From Bifidobacterium saguinibicoloris (GTDB taxonomy: Bacteria; Actinomycetota; Actinomycetes; Actinomycetales; Bifidobacteriaceae), in NCBI RefSeq assembly GCF_019331725.1, contig NZ_JAHBBF010000011.1, positions 40,710-104,709 on the forward strand: a DNA stretch of 64,000 nt, given 5' to 3'. The translations under genes and the position numbers were made by a program. The notes beneath the pieces were generated by a model. It made no database searches. It worked only from the letters and a program-made list of their open reading frames with translations, and was not told the origin of the DNA. Shown piece after piece: positions 1 through 8,620 of the stretch. Numbering within the stretch: position 1 is the stretch's first letter; the number at the start of each line of letters is the position of its first letter.

Positions 1-64
1 CATCGGCGACGCCGTCAAGGCCGTCGTCGCCTCCCTCGTCGCCGCGGGTCTCGCCCGACTCTGA
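1..64 (+). CDS. C-terminal end of a probable BioY biotin transporter (partial)
   Basis: Only the last 20 codons are inside the window; they read IGDAVKAVVASLVAAGLARL and end in TGA at 62-64. BioY substrate-binding membrane proteins typically end with a glycine-aspartate followed by a short hydrophobic helix, and this tail fits that pattern. The convergent neighbour is a biotin-protein ligase, and bioY next to birA is a common actinobacterial arrangement. The call rests on a short tail and on context, so it is tentative; the alternative is any other polytopic membrane protein. Confidence 0.45.
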   Translation, partial: IGDAVKAVVASLVAAGLARL

Positions 65-71
65 CCGACCC

Positions 72-108
72 CGGTTCCCGATTTCCCATCCGGAAGAATC
101 GGGAACCG
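72..108. terminator. Bidirectional hairpin terminator between bioY-like gene and birA
   Basis: A 12-bp perfect stem (CGGTTCCCGATT at 72-83, complement at 97-108) with a 13-nt loop lies between two convergent genes. No long T-run follows on either strand, so its efficiency is uncertain. Confidence 0.6.
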
Positions 109-111
109 CGA

Positions 112-990
112 TCATCGCAGTACACCCACCTCGCTGGCCAGCAGCGCCCGTTCCTCACCGGAATCGGTGCGCACGTTCAGCGAGGCGTCGTCGTTGAGCG
201 ACGTCACCACGCCGTGCACGCTCGAACCGTCCACCAGCTGCGCGTCCACCACGCGGCCCTTCATCCAGCACACGTGCCGCATCTCGGAACGCAGACGCGA
301 CGACTGCACCACCGGCATCGCGATGAAATCGGACAGACGCGTGCGCATCGACGCGACGAACCGGGAGATGATCTCGTCGCGCAGCTCGTCGACGGGCGGC
401 AGGGGCGCCACGTTCATCTGCAGCGACGTGGCCTTCGCCGTGGGCAGCCGGTCCGCCGGCATGAACAGGTTCGCGCCCACGCTGCACGTCAGCGCGCGCG
501 TCTCCCCGTCACCCGGCACCGGCATCGTCTCCGCGACCGTGCCGCCGATTTTGAGCCCGTGGCAGTAGATGTCGTCCGGCCATTTGAGCGTGAACCCGAA
601 GTCGTCACCGCACGGCAGCGCGCCGCACGCGTCGATGGCGCCCTCCAGCGCGTCCAGGGCCGCCAGCTGCGTGATGATCGCGAGCCAGCCGTTGACCATC
701 TCGTCGTCCACCACCTCGGCCGGCACGGGGAAGACCACCGTGGCGGTGAGCGAACGGCCCGGCGCGCAGATCCATTGGCGGCCGAACCGCACGAGCGCAT
801 TGCTCAGATAGTCCGCGGCGATCACGGTGGCGGGGATGCCGCGCTCCGAGGAGAGCACGACCTCGCCGCGTTCCAGCATGCGGCGGGCCTCGGCGTGCGT
901 CGAATCCAATTGGTCGTAGGAGACGACCTTGTCCGCCTCTTCGCGGGTCTTGTCCAGTCGCGGCGCTGCGACCTTCAACAGTGAGATCAT
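112..990 (-). CDS. birA: Biotin-[acetyl-CoA-carboxylase] ligase, monofunctional
   Basis: This enzyme activates biotin as biotinyl-AMP and transfers it to the carboxylase carrier lysine. The 292-residue protein has the DST signature near residue 25, the KWPDDI motif, the KIGG segment and a SVGANL strand typical of the ligase catalytic domain. There is no N-terminal winged helix, so it should not act as a repressor. The usual glycine/arginine biotin loop (GRGRRG) is degenerate here (ALVRFG), while the following arginine and tryptophan are kept. I place the start at ATG 990 because a TAGGAT -10 box at 1003-998 leaves 7 nt, giving a leaderless mRNA; an in-frame ATG at 999 overlaps that box. It converges on the bioY-like gene. 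Confidence 0.9.
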   Translation of the reverse strand: MISLLKVAAPRLDKTREEADKVVSYDQLDSTHAEARRMLERGEVVLSSERGIPATVIAADYLSNALVRFGRQWICAPGRSLTATVVFPVPAEVVDDEMVNGWLAIITQLAALDALEGAIDACGALPCGDDFGFTLKWPDDIYCHGLKIGGTVAETMPVPGDGETRALTCSVGANLFMPADRLPTAKATSLQMNVAPLPPVDELRDEIISRFVASMRTRLSDFIAMPVVQSSRLRSEMRHVCWMKGRVVDAQLVDGSSVHGVVTSLNDDASLNVRTDSGEERALLASEVGVLR

Positions 991-997
991 GGTCAAC

Positions 998-1003
998 ATC
1001 CTA
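998..1003 (-). promoter_or_regulatory. Leaderless -10 box of birA
   Basis: TAGGAT on the minus strand ends 7 nt before ATG 990, so transcription should start at or next to the start codon. No Shine-Dalgarno is present. Confidence 0.5.
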
Positions 1004-1069
1004 TGCCGCGCCGCTGCGGGCGTCAAAAAACCGTCAACGTCCGCCATGACCCGGGCGGACGGCCACCGG

Positions 1070-1075
1070 TAGAAT
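1070..1075 (+). promoter_or_regulatory. Leaderless -10 box for the 1084 membrane-protein gene
   Basis: TAGAAT lies 8 nt before ATG 1084; a weak -35-like ATGACC is found at 1046-1051 (18-bp spacing). The mRNA is predicted to be leaderless. Confidence 0.5.
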
Positions 1076-1083
1076 ACTGCCCT

Positions 1084-3336
1084 ATGAGCAATCCCGTCGA
1101 ACATCCCTCCACGTCCGTACGCGCCTCCGCCGCGAATCCGACGGATCCGGCGCGGCCGACACGTCCGGCGCGCGTGGCCGCGGCCGCGCGGTGGGCGCTG
1201 GCGGTGGCCGCGTGCCTGTGGCTCGCCTGGTGCACCGCCGTGGGACCGCTCTACTGGGACGACTCCTCCCTCGCCAACTTCAACTGGGTGAACGCGGCGT
1301 ACGGCGTCGTCGCGTTCGTCGTCTACCTCGCCATCGTCGCGGCGATCGTGCGCGTGGGACGACGCGAACCGCTGCTCGGCCGTCGCGTCCATGGACGACG
1401 CGACGGACACGACGGCCGCGACGTCACCGGGCGCACGTCGTCGGAAGACAAGCAAACCGCACGGACCGACGGCCGCACACACCGCATCGCACGCGCCGTA
1501 CGCACCGGACTGCACCGCGCGGGGGCCGTGGTCCAACGCTGGATCGTGCGCGGCACGGACGCGCGCTGGAAGATCGGCGTCATCCTGTTCCTCGGCTGGC
1601 TGTGGGCGCCCACCACGCTGCTCGCCGCGTTCGGCGCGGACCTGCGGAGCCAGGCGCGCGAGTTCAGCTGGGCCTGGAACCAGTGGACCGGACTCAAGCA
1701 GCCGTACATCGGCTTCTTCTCGTTCGCACCGATGGACATCTACCCCACTGCCCACTACATGTGGCCCTCGGACCCCACCTATCTCACCGACCAGCACAAC
1801 ATCGTGCTCACCCTGTTCTACGGGTCCGTCATGGCCGCGTCCCGCTACCTCACCGATTCGAACGACTGGGGCATCGTGGTCCTGGCCGCCGTCCAGTTCC
1901 TCTTCGCGGTGGGCTGCGTCACCGCCACCGCGCACCGGTTCCTCAACATGCCGTGGCTGCGCCGGGCGGGGCGTCCGGGCCGCGCGGGCCGCGCCGGCTA
2001 TGTGGACCGCACCGACTTCCAGCATCCGGAGCGCGGCGTGAACCTCCGGCCGCGCCGCTTCGGCCGCCCGGAGCTCGGCGTGCGCGCCACCCTGCCGCCG
2101 CAGGCCGCGCACGCGGGCGCGCGCGTGGCGATCATCCTGTTCTTCCTCGTCTGCCCGCTGGCCGTGTTCTCCACCATCTCGCTGACGAAGTCGCCGGTGT
2201 TCGCGTTCGCGTTCCTCTGGGCGTTCGGCATCTGGTACGAGCTGCACGCCACGCACGACGCCCGCGACGACACCCGCGCCTCCGCGCGGGGAGGCCGTCC
2301 CCTGTCCGCCTGGTCCGGCCGGCTCGGCCGATTCCGATTCCTCCGGCATGGCCGTTCCGACGCGACCGTCCCGTCCGGCCGCCTCGCCGTGCCGATTGCG
2401 CGCCTCCCCCGCCGCACACTGCTCGCGTTCACGGCCGCGAACGCCGTCATGCTCATCTCCGCGAAATACGCCTGGTACGTGCTCGTCTTCGAGTTCGTGC
2501 TCGCCATCGCCGCCGACCGACGCCGCTGGACCACGTACGTGACGGCGCTGCTGCTGCCCACCATCCTCATCCACGGCGGCATCTCGCTGGCCATCGGCTC
2601 CGGCGCGATCATCGGCGGCGACCCCATCGAAAGCCGCGGCGTGCAGCTGCAGATGATCGCCCGCGTGGCCGAACGCGACCCGGACTCCATCCCGAGCTCC
2701 GCCGTGAGGAACCTCTCCCCCGTCTTCAACCTCGACCAGATGGCCGACGCCTACTTCCCGCAGGACGCGGACCCGGTGAAATCGTCCGGCATCCAATCGA
2801 AGAAGGTGAGCTACAAGTGGCGTTCCGTGCAGCCGCAGGACATGGACGGGTTCAACCAGGCGTGGCTCGAGATCGTCAAGGCCAGCCCGGTGATCGCCGC
2901 GGACGCGCTCATGGCGAAATGCTTCGGCTACTTCGACATCGCCGACCAGCCGTACGTGGCCATGACCTACTACGTGGACAGCGACTACGTGCAGGTGAAC
3001 TCCACGTGGATCAAGTACTACGACCATGACTGGCGCGCCGCGGTGGCGGGCGCCGCGGACGCGTGGAGCGCCGTGCCGGTGCTCGGCTGGCCCATCCACG
3101 GCAACTTCTACGTGATCGCCACGCTGCTGGTGGGTGCCGCCGAGGTAATCCTGCGCCGTTGGCGCGCACTCGCCTGGCATCTGCCGCTGCTGCTGCTCAT
3201 GGGCGTGATGATCACCGCGCCGGCGAACAACTTCGAGCGGCACATGCTGCCGGTGGCGTTCTGCTTCGGTTTCCTGCTGCTCACGTTCTGGCGTGATTCC
3301 CGCGCTCCCGCGCCACGGCCGGCCGAACTACACTGA
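1084..3336 (+). CDS. Large polytopic membrane protein, possibly DUF6020 family
   Basis: The product is a 750-residue integral membrane protein. A Pro/Ala/Arg-rich cytoplasmic N-terminus is followed by hydrophobic segments in the N-terminal quarter, two arginine-rich loops (about residues 100-160 and 385-440), more helices in the middle and a final group after residue 670. The motif SLTKSPVFAFAFLW followed by an aromatic helix resembles proteins annotated as DUF6020, which have a glycosyltransferase-C-like layout; that family call is from memory and uncertain. No catalytic residue can be assigned. The start is fixed by the -10 box 8 nt upstream. The stop overlaps the region carrying the promoter of the next gene. 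Confidence 0.75.
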   Translation: MSNPVEHPSTSVRASAANPTDPARPTRPARVAAAARWALAVAACLWLAWCTAVGPLYWDDSSLANFNWVNAAYGVVAFVVYLAIVAAIVRVGRREPLLGRRVHGRRDGHDGRDVTGRTSSEDKQTARTDGRTHRIARAVRTGLHRAGAVVQRWIVRGTDARWKIGVILFLGWLWAPTTLLAAFGADLRSQAREFSWAWNQWTGLKQPYIGFFSFAPMDIYPTAHYMWPSDPTYLTDQHNIVLTLFYGSVMAASRYLTDSNDWGIVVLAAVQFLFAVGCVTATAHRFLNMPWLRRAGRPGRAGRAGYVDRTDFQHPERGVNLRPRRFGRPELGVRATLPPQAAHAGARVAIILFFLVCPLAVFSTISLTKSPVFAFAFLWAFGIWYELHATHDARDDTRASARGGRPLSAWSGRLGRFRFLRHGRSDATVPSGRLAVPIARLPRRTLLAFTAANAVMLISAKYAWYVLVFEFVLAIAADRRRWTTYVTALLLPTILIHGGISLAIGSGAIIGGDPIESRGVQLQMIARVAERDPDSIPSSAVRNLSPVFNLDQMADAYFPQDADPVKSSGIQSKKVSYKWRSVQPQDMDGFNQAWLEIVKASPVIAADALMAKCFGYFDIADQPYVAMTYYVDSDYVQVNSTWIKYYDHDWRAAVAGAADAWSAVPVLGWPIHGNFYVIATLLVGAAEVILRRWRALAWHLPLLLLMGVMITAPANNFERHMLPVAFCFGFLLLTFWRDSRAPAPRPAELH
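3329..3334 (+). promoter_or_regulatory. Leaderless -10 box of the PucR-type regulator
   Basis: TACACT lies inside the last codons of the upstream membrane-protein gene and 7 nt before ATG 3342. It gives the regulator its own leaderless transcript. Confidence 0.5.
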
Positions 3337-3341
3337 TGCGT

Positions 3342-4229
3342 ATGTCTGATTTTCTGGGGTTGCTGGCCGGATACGGCTCCGATGCGCCGGCGGACGGCCG
3401 CGACGGGACGGACGGCGGGAAGACCCATACGAACGACCGGGACGCACGCGACCTGCTGACCGCCGTGGCGTTCGAAAGCCTCGCCTCGGGTCTGGATGAC
3501 GCCCGCGTGGCCTCGCTGCTGCGCGTGCTGGGTTGGGACGGCGACGTCCCCTGTTTCGCGGTGGCCGGCCGTCCGGCCGTGAACGCGGCGGGCGCGCTCG
3601 CCGCGGTGGACGCCGCGGTGTCCGATCTGGGCGGCTCCTCGCCGATCCGCGGCGTGCATGACGGCGTCGTCGCGGCGGTGGTCCGCGTCGAGGCGGCAGG
3701 CAGTCCGGAGGTGGCGTGCACGGCGATGGCGGACGCGTTCGACGTCGCCCGGACCCCGTTGTGTCTGGGACCGGTGCGTCACGGCGTGTCCGGTGCGAAG
3801 GCGACGTTGGGGGCGGCGCTGGCGACGGTTGCCGCGGCCCCCGCGTTGGTCCCGGCCGCGCCGGACGGCCCGTCCGGCGCGGCGCGGCGTCGCCGCGCGG
3901 CCGCACCGTTGCGCGCGGAGGACGCGCTGCCGGAACGTGCGCTGTTGGGCGACGAGGACGCGAAACGCGAGCTCGTCGACGTGGTGTACGCGTCGCTCGC
4001 CGGCGGGCACGGCGACAATCCGGACGATCCGACGATGGTCACCGTCTCCACGTTCCTCGCTTCGGGCGGTTCGTTGGAGACGACGGCGCGCACGCTCAAC
4101 GTGCATCCGAACACGGTGCGCTACCGTCTGAAGCGTGCGGCCGATTCGACCGGCTGGGACGCCACCGATCCGCGCGAGGCGTACGTGCTCACCACCGCCA
4201 TCGCGTTGGGGCGCATGCGGGCCGCGTAG
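3342..4229 (+). CDS. PucR/CdaR-type helix-turn-helix transcriptional regulator
   Basis: The 295-residue protein carries a C-terminal PucR-type helix-turn-helix (LETTARTLNVHPNTVRYRLK, about residues 246-265), preceded by a region of low similarity rich in Ala and Asp. The C-terminal DNA-binding domain at the end of the chain is the hallmark of the PucR/CdaR family; several actinobacterial members control fatty-acid or carbon metabolism genes, but nothing here names the target. An earlier in-frame ATG at 3336 overlaps the previous stop; I prefer ATG 3342 because of the -10 box at 3329-3334. It is followed by a strong terminator. Confidence 0.85.
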   Translation: MSDFLGLLAGYGSDAPADGRDGTDGGKTHTNDRDARDLLTAVAFESLASGLDDARVASLLRVLGWDGDVPCFAVAGRPAVNAAGALAAVDAAVSDLGGSSPIRGVHDGVVAAVVRVEAAGSPEVACTAMADAFDVARTPLCLGPVRHGVSGAKATLGAALATVAAAPALVPAAPDGPSGAARRRRAAAPLRAEDALPERALLGDEDAKRELVDVVYASLAGGHGDNPDDPTMVTVSTFLASGGSLETTARTLNVHPNTVRYRLKRAADSTGWDATDPREAYVLTTAIALGRMRAA

Positions 4230-4279
4230 GGACGCGTCGTCGGGCGGCTTCGATGGCGTCCGACGCGCCCGGATACGGG

Positions 4280-4313
4280 AAGACCCCCGGTTCCGTACGG
4301 AACCGGGGGTCTT
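4280..4313. terminator. Strong bidirectional terminator
   Basis: A 15-bp perfect stem (AAGACCCCCGGTTCC and its complement) with a GTAC loop lies between the convergent regulator gene and rplA. Confidence 0.8.
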
Positions 4314-4377
4314 GGCGTATCACCGGGCTTGGCCCGTCACACGTTCGCGTCCCCTGATGCGGGGATGCCTGAGAAAA

Positions 4378-5070
4378 TCAGGCGATCGCGGCGGTGTCGA
4401 CCGGGATGCCGGGGCCCATCGTGGAGGTGATGGTCGCCTTGGTGATGTAGCGGCCCTTCACGGTGGACGGCTTCAGACGCTTGACCTCTTCGGCCACGGC
4501 GTGGAAGTTCTCGTCCAGCGCGGTCTCATCGAAGGAGGCCTTGCCGATGAGGAAGGAGAGGTTGCCGTGCTTGTCGACGCGGAACTCGATCTTGCCTCCC
4601 TTGATGTCCTTGACGGCCTTGGCCACGTCCATGGTGACGGTGCCGGTCTTCGGGTTCGGCATGAGGCCACGCGGGCCGAGCACGCGGCCGAGACGGCCGA
4701 CCTTGCCCATCATGTCCGGGGTGGCGACGACGGAGTCGAAGTCGAGGAAACCGCCCTGCACCTTGGCGATCAGGTCGTCGTCGCCGACGATGTCGGCGCC
4801 GGCCTCCTGGGCGGCGGTGGCCTGCGGGCCACGCGCGAACACCAGGACCTTGACGGTCTTGCCGGTGCCGTGAGGCAGGCTCACGGTGCCGCGGACCAGC
4901 TGGTCGGCCTTGCGCGGGTCGACGTTCAGGCGGAGCACGGCCTCGACGGTCTCGTCGAAGTTGCGCGCCGGCATGCTCTTGAGCAGAGCGATGGCCTGGT
5001 CAGGGGTGTACAGGTTGTTGCGATCGACCTTCTCGGCCGCCTCACGGTACTTCTTGGAATGCTTAGCCAT
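4378..5070 (-). CDS. rplA: 50S ribosomal protein L1
   Basis: L1 forms the mobile stalk of the large subunit that guides deacylated tRNA out of the E site. The 230-residue length and signatures such as the [20 protein letters not shown] block are characteristic. In many bacteria L1 also represses its own operon by binding the rplK leader. The gene lies 15 bp downstream of rplK and ends before a strong terminator at 4280-4313, so rplK-rplA form one transcript. The ATG is preceded by a purine-rich GGAGAAGG sequence. Confidence 0.98.
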   Translation of the reverse strand: MAKHSKKYREAAEKVDRNNLYTPDQAIALLKSMPARNFDETVEAVLRLNVDPRKADQLVRGTVSLPHGTGKTVKVLVFARGPQATAAQEAGADIVGDDDLIAKVQGGFLDFDSVVATPDMMGKVGRLGRVLGPRGLMPNPKTGTVTMDVAKAVKDIKGGKIEFRVDKHGNLSFLIGKASFDETALDENFHAVAEEVKRLKPSTVKGRYITKATITSTMGPGIPVDTAAIA

Positions 5071-5085
5071 CTGTCCTTCTCCTTA

Positions 5086-5517
5086 TCAGTCGGTCACCGT
5101 GATGCCCATGGAGCGGGCGGTGCCTTCGATGATCTTCATGCCGGCTTCGATATCACGCGCGGACAGGTCGGCCATCTTCGTTTCGGCGATTTCGCGGACC
5201 TGAGCCTTGGTGACGGAGCCGACCTTGTGGGTCAGCGGGTTCTCGGTGCCCTTCTCGATGCCGGCGGCCTTCTTCAGCAGCGCAGCCGCCGGAGGGGTCT
5301 TCAGCACGAAGGTGAAGGTACGATCTTCGTAGACGGTGATCTCGACCGGGATCACCTGTCCCATCTTGTCCTGCGTCTGGGCGTTGTACGCCTTGCAGAA
5401 GTCCATGATGTTGACGCCGTGCGAACCGAGCGCAGGACCCAGCGGCGGGGCCGGGTTGGCCTTGCCAGCCTGAATCTGCAGCTTGATCAGCGCGGAGACT
5501 TTCTTCTTGGGAGCCAT
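5086..5517 (-). CDS. rplK: 50S ribosomal protein L11
   Basis: L11 binds the GTPase-associated centre of 23S rRNA. The 143-residue protein begins with [20 protein letters not shown] and has the PPLGPALG signature that is universal in the family. It is the first gene of the rplK-rplA unit; a purine-rich AGAAAGAAG lies upstream of the start. The 5' leader is about 150-200 nt before the nusG terminator, long enough to hold the L1 autoregulatory site expected for this operon, although I could not delimit that site by eye. Confidence 0.98.
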   Translation of the reverse strand: MAPKKKVSALIKLQIQAGKANPAPPLGPALGSHGVNIMDFCKAYNAQTQDKMGQVIPVEITVYEDRTFTFVLKTPPAAALLKKAAGIEKGTENPLTHKVGSVTKAQVREIAETKMADLSARDIEAGMKIIEGTARSMGITVTD

Positions 5518-5865
5518 GTGATGGTTCTTCTTTCTATAACGCGGTGCGACCGGTCGCCGTTCGTCTCCCCGGCGCTGCCGCCGCGGAGGCCCGTACGGTC
5601 TCCTCCCGCAACTTATATTGCTGTGCTGTGCTAGCGGGTCTCCCCTCCAGACACGAACTTTCTAATATTGCCACCGAAGCCAGACCGGCGACACGCCGTG
5701 GATGCGGGCCCGGAAACGAGAAATCCCCGCACCGTGCGGGTGCGGGGATTCTTATGACACATCACCGGAATTCAACGATGCGTGCGGTAGCGAGGCGCAC
5801 CGAAGGAAGGCGTACAAAGGTACGTCGACCGAGGAGCAACGAAGCTAACGCTCCATCGTTGGATT
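5518..5865 (-). promoter_or_regulatory. rplK leader and nusG-rplK intergenic region
   Basis: No gene is seen in these 348 bases. The half nearest nusG holds its terminator (5722-5750). The rest is the rplK-rplA upstream region; it includes a short direct repeat of GCTGTG near 5618 and an AT-rich patch at 5610-5670, where a promoter probably lies, but I could not pick a convincing -35/-10 pair. Confidence 0.4.
5722..5750 (-). terminator. Terminator downstream of nusG
   Basis: An 11-bp stem (AATCCCCGCAC and complement, 7-nt loop) lies 115 bp after the nusG stop; on the minus strand it is followed by a T-rich stretch. Confidence 0.7.
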
Positions 5866-6720
5866 TCAGTCCAGCTTTTCGACCTGGTTGAAGCCAAGCT
5901 CCACCGGCGTATCGCGGCCGAAGATGGACACGAGCACGGTGAGCTTCTGGGTGGTGGGCTCGACGTCGGAGACGACGGCGGCCATGGTGGCGAAGGGGCC
6001 GTCGGTGACGGTGACCTGATCGCCGATGGCGTAGGAGACCTCGATGGTGCGCTTCTTGGCGGCGGCGGGCTTGTCGCCGGCCTTCTTGAGCGCCTCGGAG
6101 GCGATCATCGGGGCCATCATGGCGACGACCTCCTTGCGGCTGAGCGGGGCCGGATCCTTGGTGGGGCCGACGAAACCGGTCACGCCTTCGGTCTCGCGCA
6201 CGATGCGGCGGGCGTTCTCGTCGGGCCACATGCGGATGAGCACGTAGCCGGGGACGCGCACGCGGGTGATGACCTTCTTGCCCTTGTCCGTGTGCTTCTC
6301 GACTTCCTCCATCGGCACTTCGATCTGGAAGATCTTGTCTTCGAGGCCGAAGGACTGGATGCGGGATTCGACGTTGGTCTTGACGCGCTTCTCGTAGCCG
6401 GAGTAGGTGTGCAGCACGTACCACTTGCCTTCGAGGGTGCGCAGCTCCTTGGAGAAGGCTTCGACGGCGGCCTGGCCGGCGTCGGTGGCCTCGGCCTGCT
6501 CGGATTCGTTGGTCTCGGTCTCCTCGTCCTCGTCGAGGTTGAGGGCGGGAGCGGATTCGACGGACGCGACCGGCGCTTCGGCGGCGTCTTCGGAAGCCGG
6601 TTCGGAGGCGACGGGAACCGCAGGAGCCTCTTCGGCGTTCGCAGCGGCGGCCTCGACCGGTTCGGTCTCCGGCAGGTCGGGCAAAGCGTCGAGGTTCTCG
6701 AGATTCACTTCATCACTCAT
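5866..6720 (-). CDS. nusG: Transcription termination/antitermination protein NusG
   Basis: NusG binds RNA polymerase and links it to Rho or the ribosome. The 284-residue protein has an actinobacterial-style acidic, Ala/Glu-rich N-terminal extension (about residues 1-100), then the NGN domain beginning near [15 protein letters not shown], and a C-terminal KOW domain ([15 protein letters not shown]). It lies 43 bp downstream of secE, the classic secE-nusG order, and ends before a terminator separating it from rplK. Confidence 0.97.
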   Translation of the reverse strand: MSDEVNLENLDALPDLPETEPVEAAAANAEEAPAVPVASEPASEDAAEAPVASVESAPALNLDEDEETETNESEQAEATDAGQAAVEAFSKELRTLEGKWYVLHTYSGYEKRVKTNVESRIQSFGLEDKIFQIEVPMEEVEKHTDKGKKVITRVRVPGYVLIRMWPDENARRIVRETEGVTGFVGPTKDPAPLSRKEVVAMMAPMIASEALKKAGDKPAAAKKRTIEVSYAIGDQVTVTDGPFATMAAVVSDVEPTTQKLTVLVSIFGRDTPVELGFNQVEKLD

Positions 6721-6763
6721 GCGATTTCACCTTCGGGATTCGTGTTGTTCGTTCGGGATACGA

Positions 6764-6991
6764 TCAGCCGAACACCCACAGCGTAAGCTTGCCCAGACCG
6801 AAGTCCATGCCGGTGACCAGAGCCATCAGCAGCAGCACGAAGATGAAGACGGCGAGGGACCAGAAGAACAGTTCCTTGGCAGTCGGGGTAACGACCTTGC
6901 GAAGCTCGTCGATGATCTGCTTGATGAACAGACCGATGCGCATGAAGACGTTCGGCTTGACGACCTTTTCGCTCTTGCTAGCCTTCGCCAT
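6764..6991 (-). CDS. secE: Preprotein translocase subunit SecE
   Basis: SecE is the small essential subunit that clamps SecY. The protein is 75 residues, with the conserved amphipathic segment FIKQIIDELRKVVTPTAKEL followed by a single transmembrane helix, matching one-helix SecE proteins of Gram-positive bacteria. I chose ATG 6991 because AAGGA is 5 nt upstream; an ATG at 6997 overlaps that site. It lies between tRNA-Trp and nusG on one strand, the conserved actinobacterial order. Confidence 0.95.
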   Translation of the reverse strand: MAKASKSEKVVKPNVFMRIGLFIKQIIDELRKVVTPTAKELFFWSLAVFIFVLLLMALVTGMDFGLGKLTLWVFG

Positions 6992-7024
6992 AATCATCCT
7001 TCGCTTGGGGTATTCGTCATAACT

Positions 7025-7100
7025 TGGCAGGGAAGGCGGGACTCGAACCCACAACCTACGGTTTTGGAGACCGTTGCGCTACCAATTGCGCCACTTCCCT
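7025..7100 (-). tRNA. trpT: tRNA-Trp (CCA)
   Basis: A complete cloverleaf: acceptor AGGGAAG (7100-7094) pairs with CTTCCCT, the anticodon loop is CTCCAAA with anticodon CCA, the T-arm is GGTTCGAGTCC-like, and CCA is encoded. It precedes secE. Confidence 0.97.
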
Positions 7101-7217
7101 AGGTGAACTTCACCTCGGTTCCACGTCCCGAAGGAACGCTTCGCCACGGCGAAAACCGCCAAGCAGATAGTGTAGCGACTCCCCTTGATTTCGTCAATTC
7201 ATGGTGTCCACATACAG

Positions 7218-7246
7218 GAAATCCCGTGGTGAAACCACGGGATTCC
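7218..7246 (-). terminator. Terminator downstream of the aminotransferase gene
   Basis: A 13-bp perfect stem (GGAATCCCGTGGT and complement) with a GAA loop lies 65 bp after the stop at 7312. The sequence between it and tRNA-Trp should hold the tRNA promoter. Confidence 0.75.
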
Positions 7247-7311
7247 AACGGTTGTCACGGCATGTCGGGATATGGACGGCGTCCCGTCCGTCGCCCTCGC
7301 CGAGAGGAGGG

Positions 7312-8520
7312 TCAGGCTTCGACGTATGCCTTCATGCGGCGCATGCCCTCGGCAAGCTGGTCGTCGGCCAGCGCGTAGGAGAAGCGCAGGTAGCCGGGCG
7401 CGCCGAACGCCTCGCCGGGCACGGCGGCGACGTGCGCCTCGTCGAGCAGGGCGGCGGCGAATTCGGAGGAGGACTGCGAGACGGTGCCGTTCGGGCCGAG
7501 CGGCCTGCCGAGCAGCGCGGTGATGTCGGCGAACGCGTAGAACGCGCCGGTCGGCGTCGGGCAGTGCACGCCCTCGATGTCGTTCAACGCGGCGACGATG
7601 GCCTTGCGGCGCACGTCGAACGCCTCGCGCATCGTGTACACGGCGTCAAGCGGGCCGGAGACGGCGGCGATGGCGGCGCGCTGGGAGACGTTGGCCACGT
7701 TGGAGGTCATGTGTCCCTGGAGCTTGGCGGCGGCCTTGGCGACCGGCTCGGGGGCGATGAGCCAGCCGACGCGCCAGCCGGGCATGGCGTAGGTCTTGGC
7801 CACGCCGTTGAGCACGATGAGCTGGTCGCGCACCTCGGGCACGGCGGCGCCGATGTACGTGGTCTTCGCGTCGTCGTAGTTGAGGTGCTCGTAGATCTCG
7901 TCGGAGATGACCCACACGTGGTGCTCGATGGCCCATGCGGCGATGCCCTTGATGGTCTCGGCGCTCCACACGGCGCCGGTGGGGTTGTTCGGGGAGTTCA
8001 CGATGATGGCCTTCGTGCGTTCGGTGCGGGCGGCCTCGATGGCCGCGAGGTCCGGCTCGAAGCCGCGGTCGGCGCCGGCGAACACCTCGACCGGCACGCC
8101 GCCGGCGAGCTTGACGGCCTCCGGGTAGCTGGTCCAGTACGGGGTGGGGATGATGACCTCGTCGCCTTCGTCGAGGAGGATCTGGAACGTGGAGTAGACG
8201 GCCTGCTTGCCGCCGTTGGTGACGACGACCTGCTCCGGCGCGACCTCGTAGCCGGAGTCGCGCAGCGTCTTGTCGGCGATGGCGCGGCGCAGCTCGGGCA
8301 GGCCCGGGGTGGGCGTGTACTTGTAGTTCTTCGGGTCGCGGCAGGCGGCCGCGGCGGCGTCGACGACGTAGTCGGGCGTCGGGAAGTTGGGTTCGCCGGC
8401 GCCGAAGCCGATGACGTCGAGTCCGGCGGCCTTCATGGCCTTCGCCTTGGAGTCGACGGCGAGCGTGGCGCTCGGGGTCACATGGTTGATGCGGTCGGAG
8501 AGAGTCTGCCATTGAGCCAT
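7312..8520 (-). CDS. Pyridoxal-phosphate aminotransferase, aspartate aminotransferase-like (class I)
   Basis: The 402-residue protein transfers an amino group between an amino acid, probably aspartate, and 2-oxoglutarate. It shows the class I fold signatures: [13 protein letters not shown] near the N-terminus, NSPNNPTG, the [12 protein letters not shown] strand, and the PLP lysine in [13 protein letters not shown]. The C-terminal RFSYA supplies the carboxylate-binding arginine. ATG 8520 is favoured because GGGAG lies 8 nt upstream; an in-frame ATG at 8526 is too close. It stands alone between two terminators. Exact donor specificity (aspartate, alanine or aromatic) cannot be settled by eye. 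Confidence 0.92.
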   Translation of the reverse strand: MAQWQTLSDRINHVTPSATLAVDSKAKAMKAAGLDVIGFGAGEPNFPTPDYVVDAAAAACRDPKNYKYTPTPGLPELRRAIADKTLRDSGYEVAPEQVVVTNGGKQAVYSTFQILLDEGDEVIIPTPYWTSYPEAVKLAGGVPVEVFAGADRGFEPDLAAIEAARTERTKAIIVNSPNNPTGAVWSAETIKGIAAWAIEHHVWVISDEIYEHLNYDDAKTTYIGAAVPEVRDQLIVLNGVAKTYAMPGWRVGWLIAPEPVAKAAAKLQGHMTSNVANVSQRAAIAAVSGPLDAVYTMREAFDVRRKAIVAALNDIEGVHCPTPTGAFYAFADITALLGRPLGPNGTVSQSSSEFAAALLDEAHVAAVPGEAFGAPGYLRFSYALADDQLAEGMRRMKAYVEA

Positions 8521-8591
8521 AGTCATGGCTCCCACAATAAACCCGGGGAACGAGAACGGCAATGGTTTTCAGGGCCGTGCCGCGGCGGGCC

Positions 8592-8620
8592 GCCGGCGGG
8601 GAACGCGCCGTCCCGCCGGC
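8592..8620 (-). terminator. Terminator at the 3' end of the IclR-type gene
   Basis: A 9-bp GC stem (GCCGGCGGG and complement) begins directly after the stop codon at 8621-8623 and separates the regulator from the aminotransferase gene. Confidence 0.55.

Noticed and set aside
112..3243. A 1043-codon open frame on the minus strand
   Set aside because: Only its 3' third is birA; the rest is antisense to the membrane-protein gene, is His/Arg/Gly-rich as expected for the shadow of a high-GC gene, and has no motif.
4135..5634. A 499-codon plus-strand frame over rplA-rplK
   Set aside because: Antisense to two universally conserved ribosomal protein genes.
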